Below, piece by piece: positions 34,087 to 47,481 of a DNA stretch of 64,000 nt. The DNA lies in the NCBI GenBank assembly GCA_900095095.1, contig FMBT01000408.1, forward strand, positions 1 through 64,000, in the 5' to 3' direction. The notes beneath the pieces were generated by a model. The model was not told the DNA's origin and made no database searches. It saw nothing but the letters and a program-made list of their open reading frames with translations. The position numbers and the translations under genes are program-made. Within the stretch, counting starts at the first letter, position 1; every line of letters begins with the position of its first letter. Origin of the DNA: Fragilariopsis cylindrus CCMP1102 (lineage: Eukaryota > Bacillariophyta > Bacillariophyceae > Bacillariales > Bacillariaceae).

Positions 34087-34364
34087 TTTGCCTTTCCCCT
34101 CAATTTTTTGCGAACTGTATACTGTAAGTATAAGTGCTGCCTGCATCTAGCTTTATGAATATTTCAAGTGGTAGATGGGGGGTCAATAAAAAAGCAGCAG
34201 CAGATCTTTGCAAGTCTTACATATTATTGGGTGGGTGAATGGTTGCCTCATCTTTCTTATTCTATATATTTGGTAGGACAAATTAGTCAGTCCACCTACT
34301 ATTTATAAAATATGATATCTACTAATAGTTGAAGTAATAGTCTAATACTGTAGGACATGGCGAC
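34087..34364 (-). repeat. upstream module U1, copy 1 (340 bp upstream of a MYND gene)
   Basis: Reverse complement of 43423-43733 with indels. Shared blocks, plus strand here: TTTGCCTTTCCCCT, TTGCGAACTG, AGCAGCAGCAGATCT, GCAAGTCTTACATA, GGGTGGGTGAATGGTTGCCT, CATCTTTCTTATTCTAT, CTAATACTGTAGGACA. Relative to the gene that starts beside it, both copies have the same orientation. Confidence 0.7.
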
Positions 34365-34564
34365 GGATAGTAATATAGAAGTTATACCAAATAAATAATA
34401 TCGAACGAGTAAAGCATTATCATTTTTTGAAGAGATGTATTTAAATGTTATCTATATTGCTCTGCAACACAGTATTTTTTATTTGTTTTTGTTTTGGACG
34501 CGCCACCTACCGGTAATAAATAAATCATCTCAGGTCGTCAAGATGAAAGATAGGAATAATGTTT

Positions 34565-34995
34565 GAATCAAATCAAATCAAATCAAATCAAATTGACGAC
34601 GAATATTTCTTCCCCACTACCACCTTCCTTATTATAGTTCGTAGTATCATAATATTTCCATTCTTCTCGTCTTGTGAACTGTACTTTCCCTCTTCCCTTT
34701 GGGGTGGAACTTTCTTTCTCGGGGTGTGAGTGGAAACCCAATCTCAGCAAACCCACTAGTATTTATATAGTTTCCTATAGTAGAAAGAATTTCAGTCTTT
34801 TCTTTAGACCGCACAACCGCTTGTCATCTTATCCTATCCCATACCTCCTCCTCGTCATTACTGTGGTCGCTATCAATTCAATTCAAGCATCATGGATAAA
34901 GAGTTTTCGTAATAACGTTTTTCGTATTGAATCAAATCAAATCCAAATCAAATCAAATCCAAATCAAATCCAAATCAAATCAAATCCAAATCAAA
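34565..34995. repeat. ATCAA pentanucleotide tracts
   Basis: Pentamer runs (AATCA units, some with an extra C) at 34565-34592 and 34930-34995; shorter runs occur at 35236-35263 and 43255-43278. Confidence 0.7.
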
Positions 34996-35897
34996 TGTCG
35001 CATACTTGTACAGTGACAAACTTCGTATGATAGAGCAATTGATCTTTTTCATTCTTTCTGCTTTCTCTCCAGAAAACATAAAAGAATGAAAGAACAATTT
35101 TTCAATTAATCTAATTCAGGACTCTGTGTTGTGTCGATCGTTCGAGACGCCATCATGTCATGCCATTCCAGTTTCGTTATCAGTTCAAGTGAGTGATCAA
35201 TCTTGGAAAGAACGGGTGTTTACTAGCATTGCATCAAATCGTATCACATCAAATCAAATCACATCACAGCCATCCGTTAATTCCGTCATCTCATTTCATT
35301 TCATCCGTCCCGATGATACTCCTGTACTGTGGCAACAACAACAAATTACCGCAGTTCTCGGTCGTTGTTGTGGGAGTCTGTCTACTCGTACTCGTACTTA
35401 CTTCTGAGGTTTGATTGATTGATGGAGTCACGTAATTGCTCTCTCCTACTGTACAGTAGCATCTCCTTCCTACTTGAAAGTAGCATTTTTGGCATGGCTC
35501 GTGTTATGTGCAGTGTAGTATGAATGAATCTAGAATCGAATCGAATTATCTTTTTGGCGGGCTGATTGCATTGCTCTTGACACGGTATTGTATGATGTTG
35601 AATGAGTAGCACACAACTCCTATATCTTATTATCATATTTTTCGCGTACTGTACTTACACAAGACAATTCGTATCTATTTAATAAAATTTAAGATTTCAA
35701 ACTCAAATTAATTGGATAGTTGCCTTGACTGGTGACAAAAAATTCATTTTGACATATAACCGTCCAAACTGTTCAATTTGTCTGACGACTAAAATATTTA
35801 TATGCCCTCTAAAATTTAAAAATAACCGTTGACATATTCATTTAGATAAAAGGTATTGCTTGCTAACATTTGAACATACCAAATTGCTGAATCAAAA

Positions 35898-35930
35898 TTT
35901 TGCGCGTAATATATTCATAATTTTCGCGGG
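35898..35930 (+). promoter_or_regulatory. two E2F-like motifs upstream of the CXC gene
   Basis: TTTTGCGCG at 35898-35906 and TTTTCGCGGG at 35921-35930 fit the E2F/DP consensus TTTSSCGS, about 400 bp before the start of the CXC-domain gene, in otherwise A/T-rich DNA. Spacing is 14 bp. Suggestive only. Confidence 0.3.
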
Positions 35931-36325
35931 CCAAACACACCGGACATGTCATTTTATTCCAAAAAGTTGAAAATCTTAAATTCTTTTGCTGAACAAAAAT
36001 AGAGGCAGATAGCTAACCGTTTAAAATATGTAAACAACGCCGTAACACTCCTCCCTTTCATACACTGTACAAAATTGCTTAATTATTGATGATACTCACT
36101 CACTCACTCACAACACAACACATCAAACAAAAACAGCAATTCCTTCTCATTCGGCTCATACTCCTCCTGTTGGCAGTAACATTAATAATAAAGACTATTG
36201 TATAATTCTGTCGAAAAAGAATTGACCGCATAAGTTTGATTCTACCTACAGCAAGAATAGAGTCCTGTATCTACATTCGGCAATAGTCGTAGCAACAGTA
36301 ACACACCCAAAAAAAACCGAACATC

Positions 36326-39300
36326 ATGGCTCCTCGTGGACCTCCTCCTTCTTCTTCTCAGTCAAGCAGTCGAGATCGAAATATTGATGACAGTTCATCA
36401 TCATCATCGTCTTCTCCGCCATCTACCACGGCGGTGGTGACGACGACAGGGGATAATAACGATTCTTCACATCCGCAACGATTACAAGAACAAGAACAGC
36501 AGATGCTTCGTCAACGAGAATATTCAAGATCACGTCCATCATTATCTGGTTCTGCTACTGCTTCTGGTAGACATACGATGAGTAGTGAGAGAGGAGAAGG
36601 TGGTAAACCGTCATCATCATCATCATCCTCATCATCTTCTACCACATCATTGTCATCGTCTTCTGCCGGTAGTAGTAGTAGACCAAGCCCTTCTCGACAA
36701 TACCGTAATAGTAGTAGTAGTAGTAGCAGCCATAATCACAGCAATTATCGACGATCGTCGTCGCCTCATCATCCACCACCACCACCACCACCTTCACCAA
36801 TGCACTTTTCTTACCTACAACAACAGCAGTATGCTGCTCAACAGCAAGCCCAAGCTCAAGCTCAAGCTCATTATGGATATGCTTATGGTGTTGGTGGTGG
36901 AGGAGGAGGAGGACCGATGATGCATCATCATCCACCTCAGTATTCTACATCAGCACCTCCTCCTCCTGGTCATGTTGTCCAGCAGCAGCAGCAGCAGGCT
37001 GCTCCATCAACCATGAATAATATGATCACATCATCATCATCAATAGCTGATTCCTACAAGGCATCTGGTGGATGTACATGTAAAAAATCAAAATGTTTAA
37101 AATTGTATTGTCAATGTTTCGCGATGAGTGCAACATGTGGACCAAAATGCAGATGTCAATCATGTAATAATACATCAATGCATATAGATGAAATTGATAT
37201 GGCACGTCGGACAATATTAGAACGTAATCCAATGGCATTTGAAGATAAATTTAAAAGTACTACTAGTACTACCGGTGCAAGTGGTCAAAGTTCAAGTAGT
37301 AGTCCAAGTCCAACAAGATTAAGATCACCATATACAAGCATCATGAACAACAACAACTACCCATCATTATCATCATCGTCGTCGAAGTCGATGGTCTTTC
37401 CTCAAATGCAACAGCAATCTTATCCTCCTTCTAATCATTATCCATATGGTCTACCACCATCATCGCATCATCAGCATCAACAATATCGTCCACGGAACCA
37501 GCAGCAAGATCACAACGGTCCGCCTCCCCCACCTTCATATGGGTCGTACTATTCAGGGTCGTCAGAAGCAACTATGCCATTACCTCAAACCCCAACTACA
37601 ATGAGCATGCACGGAGGACCACCACCACCACTACCAGGATACCCTTACCCCCGTGGTGATCAGCAGCAGCAGCAGCAGCAGCAGCATCAAGTTCCACCAC
37701 CGCCACCACCAACGTCAGGATACCATGGTCCGTATCCTTCTGTACGTGTATTATATCCTCCTAAACAACAGCATCATCACCATTCTAATCATCAAGGATC
37801 TTCATTATCGGTGCAGTCTTCATCATCAAGTAGAAGACCTGTTATTGGACGTGTGAATAAATGGGGATGCAAATGCCGCAAGTCATTTTGTTTAAAAAAG
37901 TATTGTGAATGTTTTCAAAATAATGTACATTGTGGTCGTAATTGTCGTTGTAGTAATTGTAAGAATCTACCGCCAGCATCACAAGATATACCACCACCAA
38001 GTAGTACCGGAGTTACATCAGCTGTTTCTGTTTCTAATGCAAAGCAACAGCAACAAGAAATAATGGTTCCTTACAGCAACAAGATCAACTATTCAAGTGT
38101 TGCAAGAAGTGTATCGACGATTGGTGAGGATAGTACCATTAGTAGTGGTAATGATGGTGGTGGGGGTGGTGCTATCAGTCGTGTCACTTCTACCGATAGT
38201 AGTACTGCTACCGAAGATCGGCAGCAAAAACTGGAATCATCATCGAAAACGTCGTTGCCATCTCCGCCACCGCAGACGCCAGCAGTTAATGCAATGACGC
38301 CTTCTTTTCTTTCTTCTTCTTTGTCTTCCAAGAAGAGAACGGAAAAGAAAGAAGATGCGTCTCAAGATCGGCTTGCCATTATGGCAGCTGTTGCTATGAC
38401 GGAACTTTTATCAGGGAAGATGGAATCCCCTCGTAGGGCATCTATAACTAATGGGAAGGTAGTAGAAGAAGAGAAAGAAGATGGTTGTTCTAATGTGAAT
38501 AATATCTCGGTAGATTATGATGATGACGATGATGAGAAGGAGAAGGAGATCGAGAAGCAGCTTATCATCATGAACAACAAGAACAGCAATAAGAAAAGTA
38601 GTGGTAATCTGCCACCAAAGAAACGTAAGGCATCATCATTGTCTTCTGTCACTGCGATTTCACCTGAAAACATAATCCCATTGGACGATGATTTTAAAGG
38701 GATGAAGAAGAAGTACGATCAGAACAATAAACGATCTCGTGCAAACTCGGCTGAATTATTTTCACCGGTCCGAAAGTTGGAATCTAGAAACCCATCGCCG
38801 ATGTCGCATTCGAAGATTGTGAGCGATGCTAAAAAGAATAACAAGAACAAAGAGAAGGAACAGGAGGAGCAACAACACCAACAACCTCCCGCTGTTAGTA
38901 TGTCTCATGGTTCCTTGTTGTCTTCTTCCTATTCGAAAGATAATTATGTTTTACCGCCACCAACCAAAAACAATTTCAATTCGTCGTCGTATCAATACCC
39001 ATCATCATCATCATCGTCGTCGGCGCACCGTCCAACAAAGATATACTCTCATCATTATCTGAATCAACAAGAACAGCAGCAGCAACAGCAACAATACCAT
39101 CAACACGGATCTCCTCTACCGTCGATGCCTCCTGCAGGATATGGTGGTCCTACCGCATACTATAATTATCCATATCCTACTCCATCACCACCAAATCGTT
39201 GTTATCCAAATTACCCACCATCACATCCACCACAACATCATCATACCCATACTCCTACTCCTACTAGGGCTACTCATATACAAGCTTACAATGATGTTAT

Positions 39301-39721
39301 TAAAGTTAGTGGACTACCAAAATCATTAAGTTTTCGTAAGATATGTTCGAAATGTGGTAGAACACGTGGTGAACACGGTGAATTAGGATTTGGTAATAAG
39401 TGTAAATTTAAAGATTGTGGTAAATGTGGTGCATGTTATGACTTACATCAAAAGGCAATACCTACCACACAAATGGGTATATTATGTCGATTGACGGTGT
39501 CGGAAGGTGCAGTACCTGGATCGGCTGTTACGTATGAACGTAAAATCCGTGCATTGGCGGCACGAGCTGAATTACAAAAAACTATTAATGAAGATAAACG
39601 TGAACGAACAGAACGATTGGCGCAACAACAACAACAACAACAACAACAACATATGGGTGCAACATCGATGGCGAAACCAGCAACTACTGCTTCCACCACC
39701 ACCACCACCACGGCGGTTTGA
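36326..39721 (+). CDS. CXC/CRC-domain protein (LIN54/tesmin/TSO1-like)
   Basis: 1,131 aa, single exon. Two Cys-rich CXC motifs: [20 protein letters not shown] with [10 protein letters not shown] near residues 250-285, and [20 protein letters not shown] with [10 protein letters not shown] near 512-550. The family (LIN54, plant TSO1/TCX) binds cell-cycle promoter elements through a Tyr in each CXC motif; the Tyr is present in both (KLYCQC, KKYCEC). The linker between motifs is about 230 residues, far longer than in animals, and is Pro/Gln/Ser-rich. A third Cys cluster near the C-terminus ([14 protein letters not shown], then [16 protein letters not shown], about residues 1009-1045) is followed by a charged helix and a Gln run. 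Basic patches KKRK suggest nuclear location. Confidence 0.9.
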   Translation: MAPRGPPPSSSQSSSRDRNIDDSSSSSSSSPPSTTAVVTTTGDNNDSSHPQRLQEQEQQMLRQREYSRSRPSLSGSATASGRHTMSSERGEGGKPSSSSSSSSSSTTSLSSSSAGSSSRPSPSRQYRNSSSSSSSHNHSNYRRSSSPHHPPPPPPPSPMHFSYLQQQQYAAQQQAQAQAQAHYGYAYGVGGGGGGGPMMHHHPPQYSTSAPPPPGHVVQQQQQQAAPSTMNNMITSSSSIADSYKASGGCTCKKSKCLKLYCQCFAMSATCGPKCRCQSCNNTSMHIDEIDMARRTILERNPMAFEDKFKSTTSTTGASGQSSSSSPSPTRLRSPYTSIMNNNNYPSLSSSSSKSMVFPQMQQQSYPPSNHYPYGLPPSSHHQHQQYRPRNQQQDHNGPPPPPSYGSYYSGSSEATMPLPQTPTTMSMHGGPPPPLPGYPYPRGDQQQQQQQQHQVPPPPPPTSGYHGPYPSVRVLYPPKQQHHHHSNHQGSSLSVQSSSSSRRPVIGRVNKWGCKCRKSFCLKKYCECFQNNVHCGRNCRCSNCKNLPPASQDIPPPSSTGVTSAVSVSNAKQQQQEIMVPYSNKINYSSVARSVSTIGEDSTISSGNDGGGGGAISRVTSTDSSTATEDRQQKLESSSKTSLPSPPPQTPAVNAMTPSFLSSSLSSKKRTEKKEDASQDRLAIMAAVAMTELLSGKMESPRRASITNGKVVEEEKEDGCSNVNNISVDYDDDDDEKEKEIEKQLIIMNNKNSNKKSSGNLPPKKRKASSLSSVTAISPENIIPLDDDFKGMKKKYDQNNKRSRANSAELFSPVRKLESRNPSPMSHSKIVSDAKKNNKNKEKEQEEQQHQQPPAVSMSHGSLLSSSYSKDNYVLPPPTKNNFNSSSYQYPSSSSSSSAHRPTKIYSHHYLNQQEQQQQQQQYHQHGSPLPSMPPAGYGGPTAYYNYPYPTPSPPNRCYPNYPPSHPPQHHHTHTPTPTRATHIQAYNDVIKVSGLPKSLSFRKICSKCGRTRGEHGELGFGNKCKFKDCGKCGACYDLHQKAIPTTQMGILCRLTVSEGAVPGSAVTYERKIRALAARAELQKTINEDKRERTERLAQQQQQQQQQHMGATSMAKPATTASTTTTTTAV

Positions 39722-40089
39722 AAGATCGTTCGTACCTTACTGTTTGTTATAAACACCAGGGGATTAAAAAAGCAATTGAAAAAAAGTAATGATTTCATTT
39801 CTCAGTACTATTACGATAATAGTACCTGTATACAATAACAATATATGTAAAACAAATAATAATGTATAATGAAATAAGTTTAAGTTAAGTTAGTCCAATT
39901 TTTTTTAAATATCTTTTTCTTCACTGTCCTCATTCGTCTACTGTATATCTTAATGTTTTTCCGGTAGGGGAAAAAATCAGCACAAGAAAACACCTTTCAT
40001 CCCGGCTACTACAGTACATGCATCTAATGTATGATTTTTTCTTTTCTTTGCTTCGTTTACTATTACCTCTACCTCTACCTCTACTACAC
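39722..40089. other. intergenic, convergent
   Basis: 3' regions of the CXC gene and UMP-CMP kinase. Poly(T)-rich; no gene. Confidence 0.35.
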
Positions 40090-41739
<1,650 letters not shown>

Positions 41740-42272
41740 ATGATATCATCATTACGTAGGACTATTGGTATTTTCATAATCAGCATCATGATGATTGTCA
41801 CCTCCTTCTTGCAGAGACCGATTAGTACAAGTACAAGTACAAGTAGAGTTGCCTCGTCCTTTATGATAATAATACGGCAACAACAACAACACAAACTAGC
41901 ATCGTCGTCATCATCATCATTATCATCATCGTTCAGTTTAAGATTATCATCTTCGGATTCATCAATACCATCTGTTAATAATTCTTCCTCCTCCACTTCA
42001 TCATCATCATCTTTTCGCAATCATCTACTACTACCAATAAATTCAGATCTAGCAACAAACAAGGATACTAATAATGGAGGACAACTGCAACTTCTGAGGA
42101 ATCATTTTTATGCATTACGACATGGACAAAGTTTAGCAAATGTTGCCGGATTAATTGCATCTAATCCAAATATTGCATGTACAAATTATGGTTTATCTGA
42201 TGTGGGTAAAAAACAAGCAAAAGAAGCTGGTAAGACACTTATTGATGCATATCTTAATGCTACACAACAACC

Positions 42273-42303
<31 letters not shown>

Positions 42304-42984
42304 GAAACAGAAACAGAAACATCAGACGACGATTCATCATCACAGTCACAGTCACCGACAGGTATTGTTATCGTTTCTTCAGATTTATTACGTGCAAAGG
42401 AAACTGCACAAATTGTAGCTGATACTATACAGTTATATAACGACAATACCAGTAACATTAATAATGAAAGAGAAGATTGTCATCGTCCACGGATTCCATT
42501 ACTTGTACAAAATAATGACGACGAAAATAATAATAATGTACTATCAACATCAACAACATCATCCAGTAGTATAACAATTGATATACGTTTACGTGAACGT
42601 GGTTTCGGTGATTGGGATGGTGGCAATGATATACATTACAATGATGTATGGAAAGAGGATGCAATCGATCCATATCATACAAAAAATAATGTGGAATCGG
42701 TATGGAGTGTAATAGACCGTGCTACACGTTGTGTCATTGACTGGGATAAGAATGATCAAAAATCTGGCAAGAATCTAGGAGTCTATGATGATGACAATAA
42801 CAAGGAAAACGAAAACGAAAATCAGCAAAATCAGCAGCAGCCTGGCGGATATTATTGGATTATTTGTGTTGCTCATGGGGATGTATTACAAATATTACAA
42901 ACTGCCTTCAATAAAAATATTGATCCATCACAACATCGATCAATACAACATTTAGAAACTGCTACATTACGATCATTACTCTAA
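41740..42984 (+). CDS. histidine phosphatase (phosphoglycerate-mutase superfamily), signal peptide
   Basis: About 414 aa, single exon, if the start is the ATG at 41740 (MISSLRRTIGIFIISIMMIV), which gives a clean signal peptide; an upstream in-frame ATG at 41647 adds an Arg-rich 31 residues. The catalytic block is FYALRHGQSLANVAGLIAS (RHG), then YGLSDVGKKQAKEAG, VSSDLLRAKETAQIVADTI, LRERGFGDWDG and the second His in VAHGDVLQILQTAF. Poly-Ser, poly-Thr and Asn-rich insertions lie between the conserved blocks. The superfamily includes sugar-phosphate phosphatases and mutases; the substrate is not predictable. The position after the signal peptide suggests secretory or plastid location. Confidence 0.85.
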
Positions 42985-43975
42985 ACATCTCTCCGTGTCA
43001 TATAACATATACATTAGATAAAAACAACACCAACATTCAACCCCAAAATAGTAGTCGTAATAATAGAGTATTACTAACTACCTTTCATACCCCCCCCCCC
43101 CCCTTCCCCTCTCCATGCCAATGATCGTATCAACCTAGGTCAAAAATGGCCGCTCATCTAGCTAGCTGGCTGACGTATATGAAACTAGCACCCTTGACAT
43201 CACCATCAATATCTCCGCATAATTGCTGGTGTATATTATATGCATCCACCATGAATCAAATCAAATCAAATCAAATAACGAATAAACAACCCTCCATGCA
43301 TTGCGTGTGCGCAGGGAGAAAAGGGCATTTGTATGTACAATCAATGTTGGAAATCTTGAGGTGAGTAATCTGTTATAGATTTGGGTTCAGCATGCATGCC
43401 TTAAGAAGGAAGAAGTAAGAGTGCCGTGTCCTACAGTACTAGACTACTACTTAAACTATTAGCATATACCATAGTTTATATGTAGTAGGTGGATTGATTG
43501 ATTTGTGGTACCAAATAAATAGAATAAGAAAGATGAGGCAACCATTCACCCACCCATTGGAGCAGATGTACTATGTAAGACTTGCATAGATCTGCTGCTG
43601 CTTTTATGCCACTGAAATCATCACAATAGCTAGGTGCAGCACTTATTACTTACTACAGTAGTTAATAAGTACCTACCTGTTTATCTCTCTCTATTTGTTC
43701 GCAGTTCGCAAGAAATCAAGGGGAAAGGCAAATCTAAGTATCTTGCTCAATTTTTATGTTCGCGCAATTCTTTACGATGAGAGGAATGGGAGGATTGAGG
43801 ATCGAAGATTGAAGTAAGATGGGAGGAAGAGGAAGGACGAGGTGTTCAAATTCAACAGGTATTCCTGCATGCATCGTACAGCAAGGTAATTAAAAGACTT
43901 AAACCAATCCCAGCCACCAAGAACGCACTTCAAGAGCTCACATACCGACAGGGGAGTAATAAGGACAACGCAACG
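42985..43975. other. intergenic with C run and upstream module U1
   Basis: C14 at 43090-43103, an ATCAA tract at 43255-43278 and copy 2 of module U1 at 43423-43733. No gene seen. Confidence 0.4.
43423..43733 (+). repeat. upstream module U1, copy 2 (243 bp upstream of the long MYND gene)
   Basis: Inverted relative to 34087-34364 on the chromosome but in the same orientation relative to the adjacent MYND-finger gene. Roughly 80 percent alike in the aligned blocks by eye, with indels. Confidence 0.7.
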
Positions 43976-45481
43976 ATGGAAAATATCAACAACAACGATA
44001 ACGATGGAGGTGAACAAGAAGCACAAGCAGAACAACAAATCGCACATCATCACCAACGTCAGCGTCAGCGTAAACAAGAACGTCAAAGAAAGTTCAAAAA
44101 AGTGAATACAATCCTTGAAAAACATGGTAAATTTCCAGTGCAGAATAGAAATTCGATAGATGAATTGGTGGATAATTTCCTCGAACAAGTTGGGAATTCT
44201 ATTCATGATCTTTTGTGTAATAATGATGCAGATGCTGATAATTATCGTGGTTTAGATAGTGATCGTGATACAGAAGCGGAAGTTGAAACTGCTATACGTT
44301 TTTTCCCTGAAGTCCTTTCAAGAAGAGTAGATCAGTTTGATAGGTACCCTATTCAACTACTAAATTGTTTGGGCACGGATGGTGACAGTGCCGAAGATTA
44401 TCGTTGTAATTTAAAGGCCGTATCGTTTATTCCAATCGTAGCTCGGTTAGCAGTAGAATTCGGCATGTTTGAAGAAAACGAAAGAGGAGGATTATTGGTT
44501 GGAGAAGATGAAGATAATGATAATGCTTTACAGCTACTAGTAAAAAGTTCTCATTTTCCTGGCATTCTTGATACTGAACATAATGAACTCGTTGATGATA
44601 AATATCTACAAGTCTTGAAACATTTGAGAAAATTGGGTCTCTTTAAAAAGGAAGACATTCAGAGGAATATATTTTTGATCAGACTGTGCAGCGAAGATTA
44701 TTTTGCAAAAAAACGCTTTCACTATCTATCTCACTGGGATCCTAATGCATTAACGCGTCCCGAATCTGAAAGATCCTTACCTCTTCATTATGCTGCTTTT
44801 CAGCCTGAAGCACCGATTCAAGGATTGAAGGCTGTATTCAAGGCTGGAATTTGTTTCTTTCCGAAGAAGAAAGGAATTAGTATATTATTCCAGAAAAATC
44901 GTCCCGGTTATACACCATTCAAAATAGCTTGTGATAGATACGGCCGAGAATATGAGAGTATGAGTAAAGGAAGAGATGCAGTAATGGAAGTTATTGAATC
45001 AACCCTATCTAATTGTTCAGATAAACCAGACAGTTTTGTGGATGCATTTCTATCGGCAGCAATTGACGACGATGTATCTTTAGATTGTGTATATTTCCTA
45101 TTGAGGAGAGATCCAGATATGCTACATAAACTCTTACAAGCAGAGGGACAACGTGTCCGTGTAAAATCAACTGGTAGATTAGGTCGATGTATTGGGGATA
45201 TTGATATATCATGTAGTACAGGTGATCGTTCCGGTAATGGGAAATATCCAGTGTTATTGGATCGTACAACTAGTGCTGACGATGATAATGACAACAATGA
45301 CTCAACATCCCAAGAAATTTCAAGTGATGAATTAGATTTTATTTGTAACAAATGTACTTCAGCTGTAGCGGATCATCGTTGTGGTAGATGTAAAAGAGCT
45401 TGGTACTGTGGACGAGAATGTCAAAGTAAGGATTGGAAGAAACACAAACGAAACTGCAATTCCTCTGCTATGTCTTCGTAA
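43976..45481 (+). CDS. MYND-finger protein with ankyrin-like/helical repeat body
   Basis: 501 aa, single exon. N-terminal His/Gln/Arg-rich stretch with a basic coiled segment, then a helical body of about 350 residues. One part resembles an ankyrin unit (SERSLPLHYAAFQPEAPIQG, PGYTPFKIACDRYG). It ends with a complete C-terminal MYND finger: CNKCTSAVADHRCGRCKRAW, YCGRECQSKDWKKHKRNC. Diatoms encode many ankyrin/MYND proteins of unknown role. It is not closely related to the shorter MYND pair at 21.5 and 32.8 kb beyond the finger. Upstream it carries module U1. Confidence 0.8.
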   Translation: MENINNNDNDGGEQEAQAEQQIAHHHQRQRQRKQERQRKFKKVNTILEKHGKFPVQNRNSIDELVDNFLEQVGNSIHDLLCNNDADADNYRGLDSDRDTEAEVETAIRFFPEVLSRRVDQFDRYPIQLLNCLGTDGDSAEDYRCNLKAVSFIPIVARLAVEFGMFEENERGGLLVGEDEDNDNALQLLVKSSHFPGILDTEHNELVDDKYLQVLKHLRKLGLFKKEDIQRNIFLIRLCSEDYFAKKRFHYLSHWDPNALTRPESERSLPLHYAAFQPEAPIQGLKAVFKAGICFFPKKKGISILFQKNRPGYTPFKIACDRYGREYESMSKGRDAVMEVIESTLSNCSDKPDSFVDAFLSAAIDDDVSLDCVYFLLRRDPDMLHKLLQAEGQRVRVKSTGRLGRCIGDIDISCSTGDRSGNGKYPVLLDRTTSADDDNDNNDSTSQEISSDELDFICNKCTSAVADHRCGRCKRAWYCGRECQSKDWKKHKRNCNSSAMSS

Positions 45482-45644
45482 CTAGCTAGTAATGATAAAA
45501 TATCAATATTAGCAAGCAAAATAAATTTCAGCGTTTATTACTAACCATCCAACAACTAAAGATTATATAGCATATTCGTCTAATGAATGTATCAGTTCAG
45601 TGAGTGGAGATCTGCATTATAGTGTAAATAGTATTTCTGTTTCA

Positions 45645-46721
45645 TTATTTATTTTTCTCCTTCTTCTCCAATATTTGCAGTAGCATACGTAGAATTAAAA
45701 TCATTCCAATACCGGCTGCTGCACCCGATAAATGAGCAACGTGATTGATACCAACAATTCCACCGGAGGCGGCTGTTTTTACTTCGTTAAGAAATTGTCC
45801 AAAAACAAATTGTCCTAAGATACCAACTTCAATAATTTTCCTCCAATCAAATATATCACGCCATGATGATAATCTGGATAGTATTGATACTGAAAACAAT
45901 CCAAATACAGCCCCGGAGGCACCTAAACTGACAGTATATTTAGGAAGCAATACTAATGAAGTTATGTTTGCAACTACACCACAAAATAGATATGAAAATA
46001 GTAATCCAGATGATCCGAGTTCATCTTCGACAGATTTACCAAAAAGTAATAACAAAAAAAGATTTCCACTTAAATGTGCTGTATCACCATGACAAAATGT
46101 GGATGTGATAAGTTGCCACCAATATGGATTCCGATGAACTAAATACATTGTTTTTCGAAAAATAGATAAATGTAAGATATTGTCTCCAACAAAGGATACA
46201 ATACTGATTAAAATTAAGGCATACACGGCAGTTGATTTTTGGTTGTTGCTCATCATCATTCGTCGTCGTCGTAGCGACGACGATGATGATGATTCGATAG
46301 AGGAATCGGAGGATGAAGAAGATAGCAGTAGCTTTGAAGACGACGACAATGACGACGACTGCGATATTCGAGGATTATGATTCCGATGTATTCTTCCTCC
46401 CGAAGTCAGTGATGACGACCGTCTACTACTTGTATTCGTGGTTTTAAGAAAATAATGATGTTGGTGTTGTTGTTTCGAATAATATGCCCCTATTGTCTTC
46501 ATATCTTGACGTGCAAAAGGACAATGATGATGATGATGTGTCAGTCCTCGTCCTCTACCTGCTGTATTAACGAAACCATCTACCGAGGTGATATTACTGA
46601 CGGATATTAATACTAATAGTGCATATAAGAGCAGCATCGTTTTTCTTGATGATGGCGTCGTCGTCGTCGATCTGAAATGCCGAAACATGCCTGCCACTGC
46701 CTGTCTACTTGTATCACACAA
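45645..46721 (-). CDS. rhomboid-family intramembrane serine protease, predicted plastid
   Basis: 358 aa, single exon. Hydrophobic signal segment MLLLYALLVLISVSNITSVD followed by GFVNTAGRG, the Phe-containing plastid motif; the real start may be the Met at codon 29 (46637) or codon 12. A His/Ser-rich linker of about 110 residues leads to six to seven membrane spans: HRNPYWWQLITSTFCHGDTA, HLSGNLFLLLLFGKSVEDEL, SLGASGAVFGLFSVS with the catalytic Ser, and NHVAHLSGAAAGIGMIL with the catalytic His. Cleaves membrane proteins within the bilayer; substrate unknown, plausibly a chloroplast-envelope protein. Confidence 0.9.
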   Translation of the reverse strand: MCDTSRQAVAGMFRHFRSTTTTPSSRKTMLLLYALLVLISVSNITSVDGFVNTAGRGRGLTHHHHHCPFARQDMKTIGAYYSKQQHQHHYFLKTTNTSSRRSSSLTSGGRIHRNHNPRISQSSSLSSSSKLLLSSSSSDSSIESSSSSSLRRRRMMMSNNQKSTAVYALILISIVSFVGDNILHLSIFRKTMYLVHRNPYWWQLITSTFCHGDTAHLSGNLFLLLLFGKSVEDELGSSGLLFSYLFCGVVANITSLVLLPKYTVSLGASGAVFGLFSVSILSRLSSWRDIFDWRKIIEVGILGQFVFGQFLNEVKTAASGGIVGINHVAHLSGAAAGIGMILILRMLLQILEKKEKNK

Positions 46722-46789
46722 GCTAGAGCTATGTTAACTCTTCTAGATTGCTTTCAATTCAACAAAACGTAGTGCCTTAGAATGCTGCT

Positions 46790-46828
46790 TAGTATGTAGA
46801 CTTCTTCTTGAGGGTTGTGTTGGAGATT
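46790..46828 (-). promoter_or_regulatory. shared upstream block U2, copy 1 (rhomboid gene)
   Basis: TAGTATGTAGACTTCTTCTT, one differing base, AGGGTTGTG, one differing base, TGGAGATT: 37 of 39 bases match 50110-50148. It lies 69 bp upstream of the rhomboid start codon. Weaker similarity continues for about 100 bp (GTGCTGTTCGTT; AGTCCCGAATGAGT). Confidence 0.5.
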
Positions 46829-47101
46829 ATATGACAAGAAAATCAATGCATTGATGGGTGTGCTGTTCGTTTCGGCAATTTTCAAATTTTATAGTGTGCG
46901 TTATTATTCATTCATTTATTCATTCGTGAGTCGAGTCCCGAATGAGTCGATCTGTACAGTAAACGACCTCTGGGCCTTCCGTTAGTAAGCCAATCGTGTA
47001 CTAAGCGCGATTAAAATCAAGATAATTACGTGGGATTAAAATTTAGCGAGCGAGCGTGTTATTTTTTTGAGAGTCCACCAACGGAAATAATAACGTTGAA
47101 A

Positions 47102-47251
47102 AACAAGTTTAATTAATTAAACTTGTTGACTTAACAAGTTTAATTAATTAAACTTGTTGGCTCAACAAGTTTAATTTATTAAACTTGTTGGCTTAACAAG
47201 TTTAATTTATTAAACTTGTTGGCTTAACAAGTTTAATTAATTAAACTTGTT
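47102..47251. repeat. palindromic 31-bp tandem array, block 1 (5 units)
   Basis: Each unit is a 26-bp palindrome, AACAAGTTTAATT joined to its reverse complement (some units have the near-palindromic centre AATTTATT), then a 5-bp spacer (GACTT, GGCTC or GGCTT). Five units in a row. Confidence 0.95.
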
Positions 47252-47340
47252 GTAAAGGGGGAAATTTTTATTTCCCCTTATATCATGCAATAAAAACAAT
47301 TTTGCGCACGACCAAAAGGGGGAGTTTAATTTCGATTAAA

Positions 47341-47481
47341 AACAAGTTTAATTAATTAAACTTGTTGGCTCAACAAGTTTAATTAATTAAACTTGTTGGC
47401 TTAACAAGTTTAATTTATTAAACTTGTTGGCTTAACAAGTTTAATTTATTAAACTTGTTGGTCTAACAAGTTTAATTTATT
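47341..47481. repeat. palindromic 31-bp tandem array, block 2 (4 units plus partial)
   Basis: Same unit and spacers as block 1, with the order of centre variants partly preserved. The 89 bp between blocks include a short hairpin, GGGGGAAAT with ATTTCCCC, at about 47257-47278. Confidence 0.95.

Larger units (their letters stand above)
33746..36325. other. 2.6-kb intergenic region with repeats
   Basis: Contains an 18-base C run at 34047-34064, a copy of the shared upstream module (34087-34364), ATCAA-type pentanucleotide tracts (34565-34592 and 34930-34995) and E2F-like motifs near 35.9 kb. Several open frames exist but none is protein-like. Confidence 0.45.

Noticed and set aside
34674-35636. 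Several open frames in the region before the CXC gene
   Set aside because: Composition reflects ATCAA repeats and low complexity; no motif, no splice logic.
47102-47481. CRISPR-like array
   Set aside because: The 26-bp repeats are separated by constant 5-bp spacers with no unique sequence, each unit is itself a palindrome, and there are no cas genes; the genome is eukaryotic.
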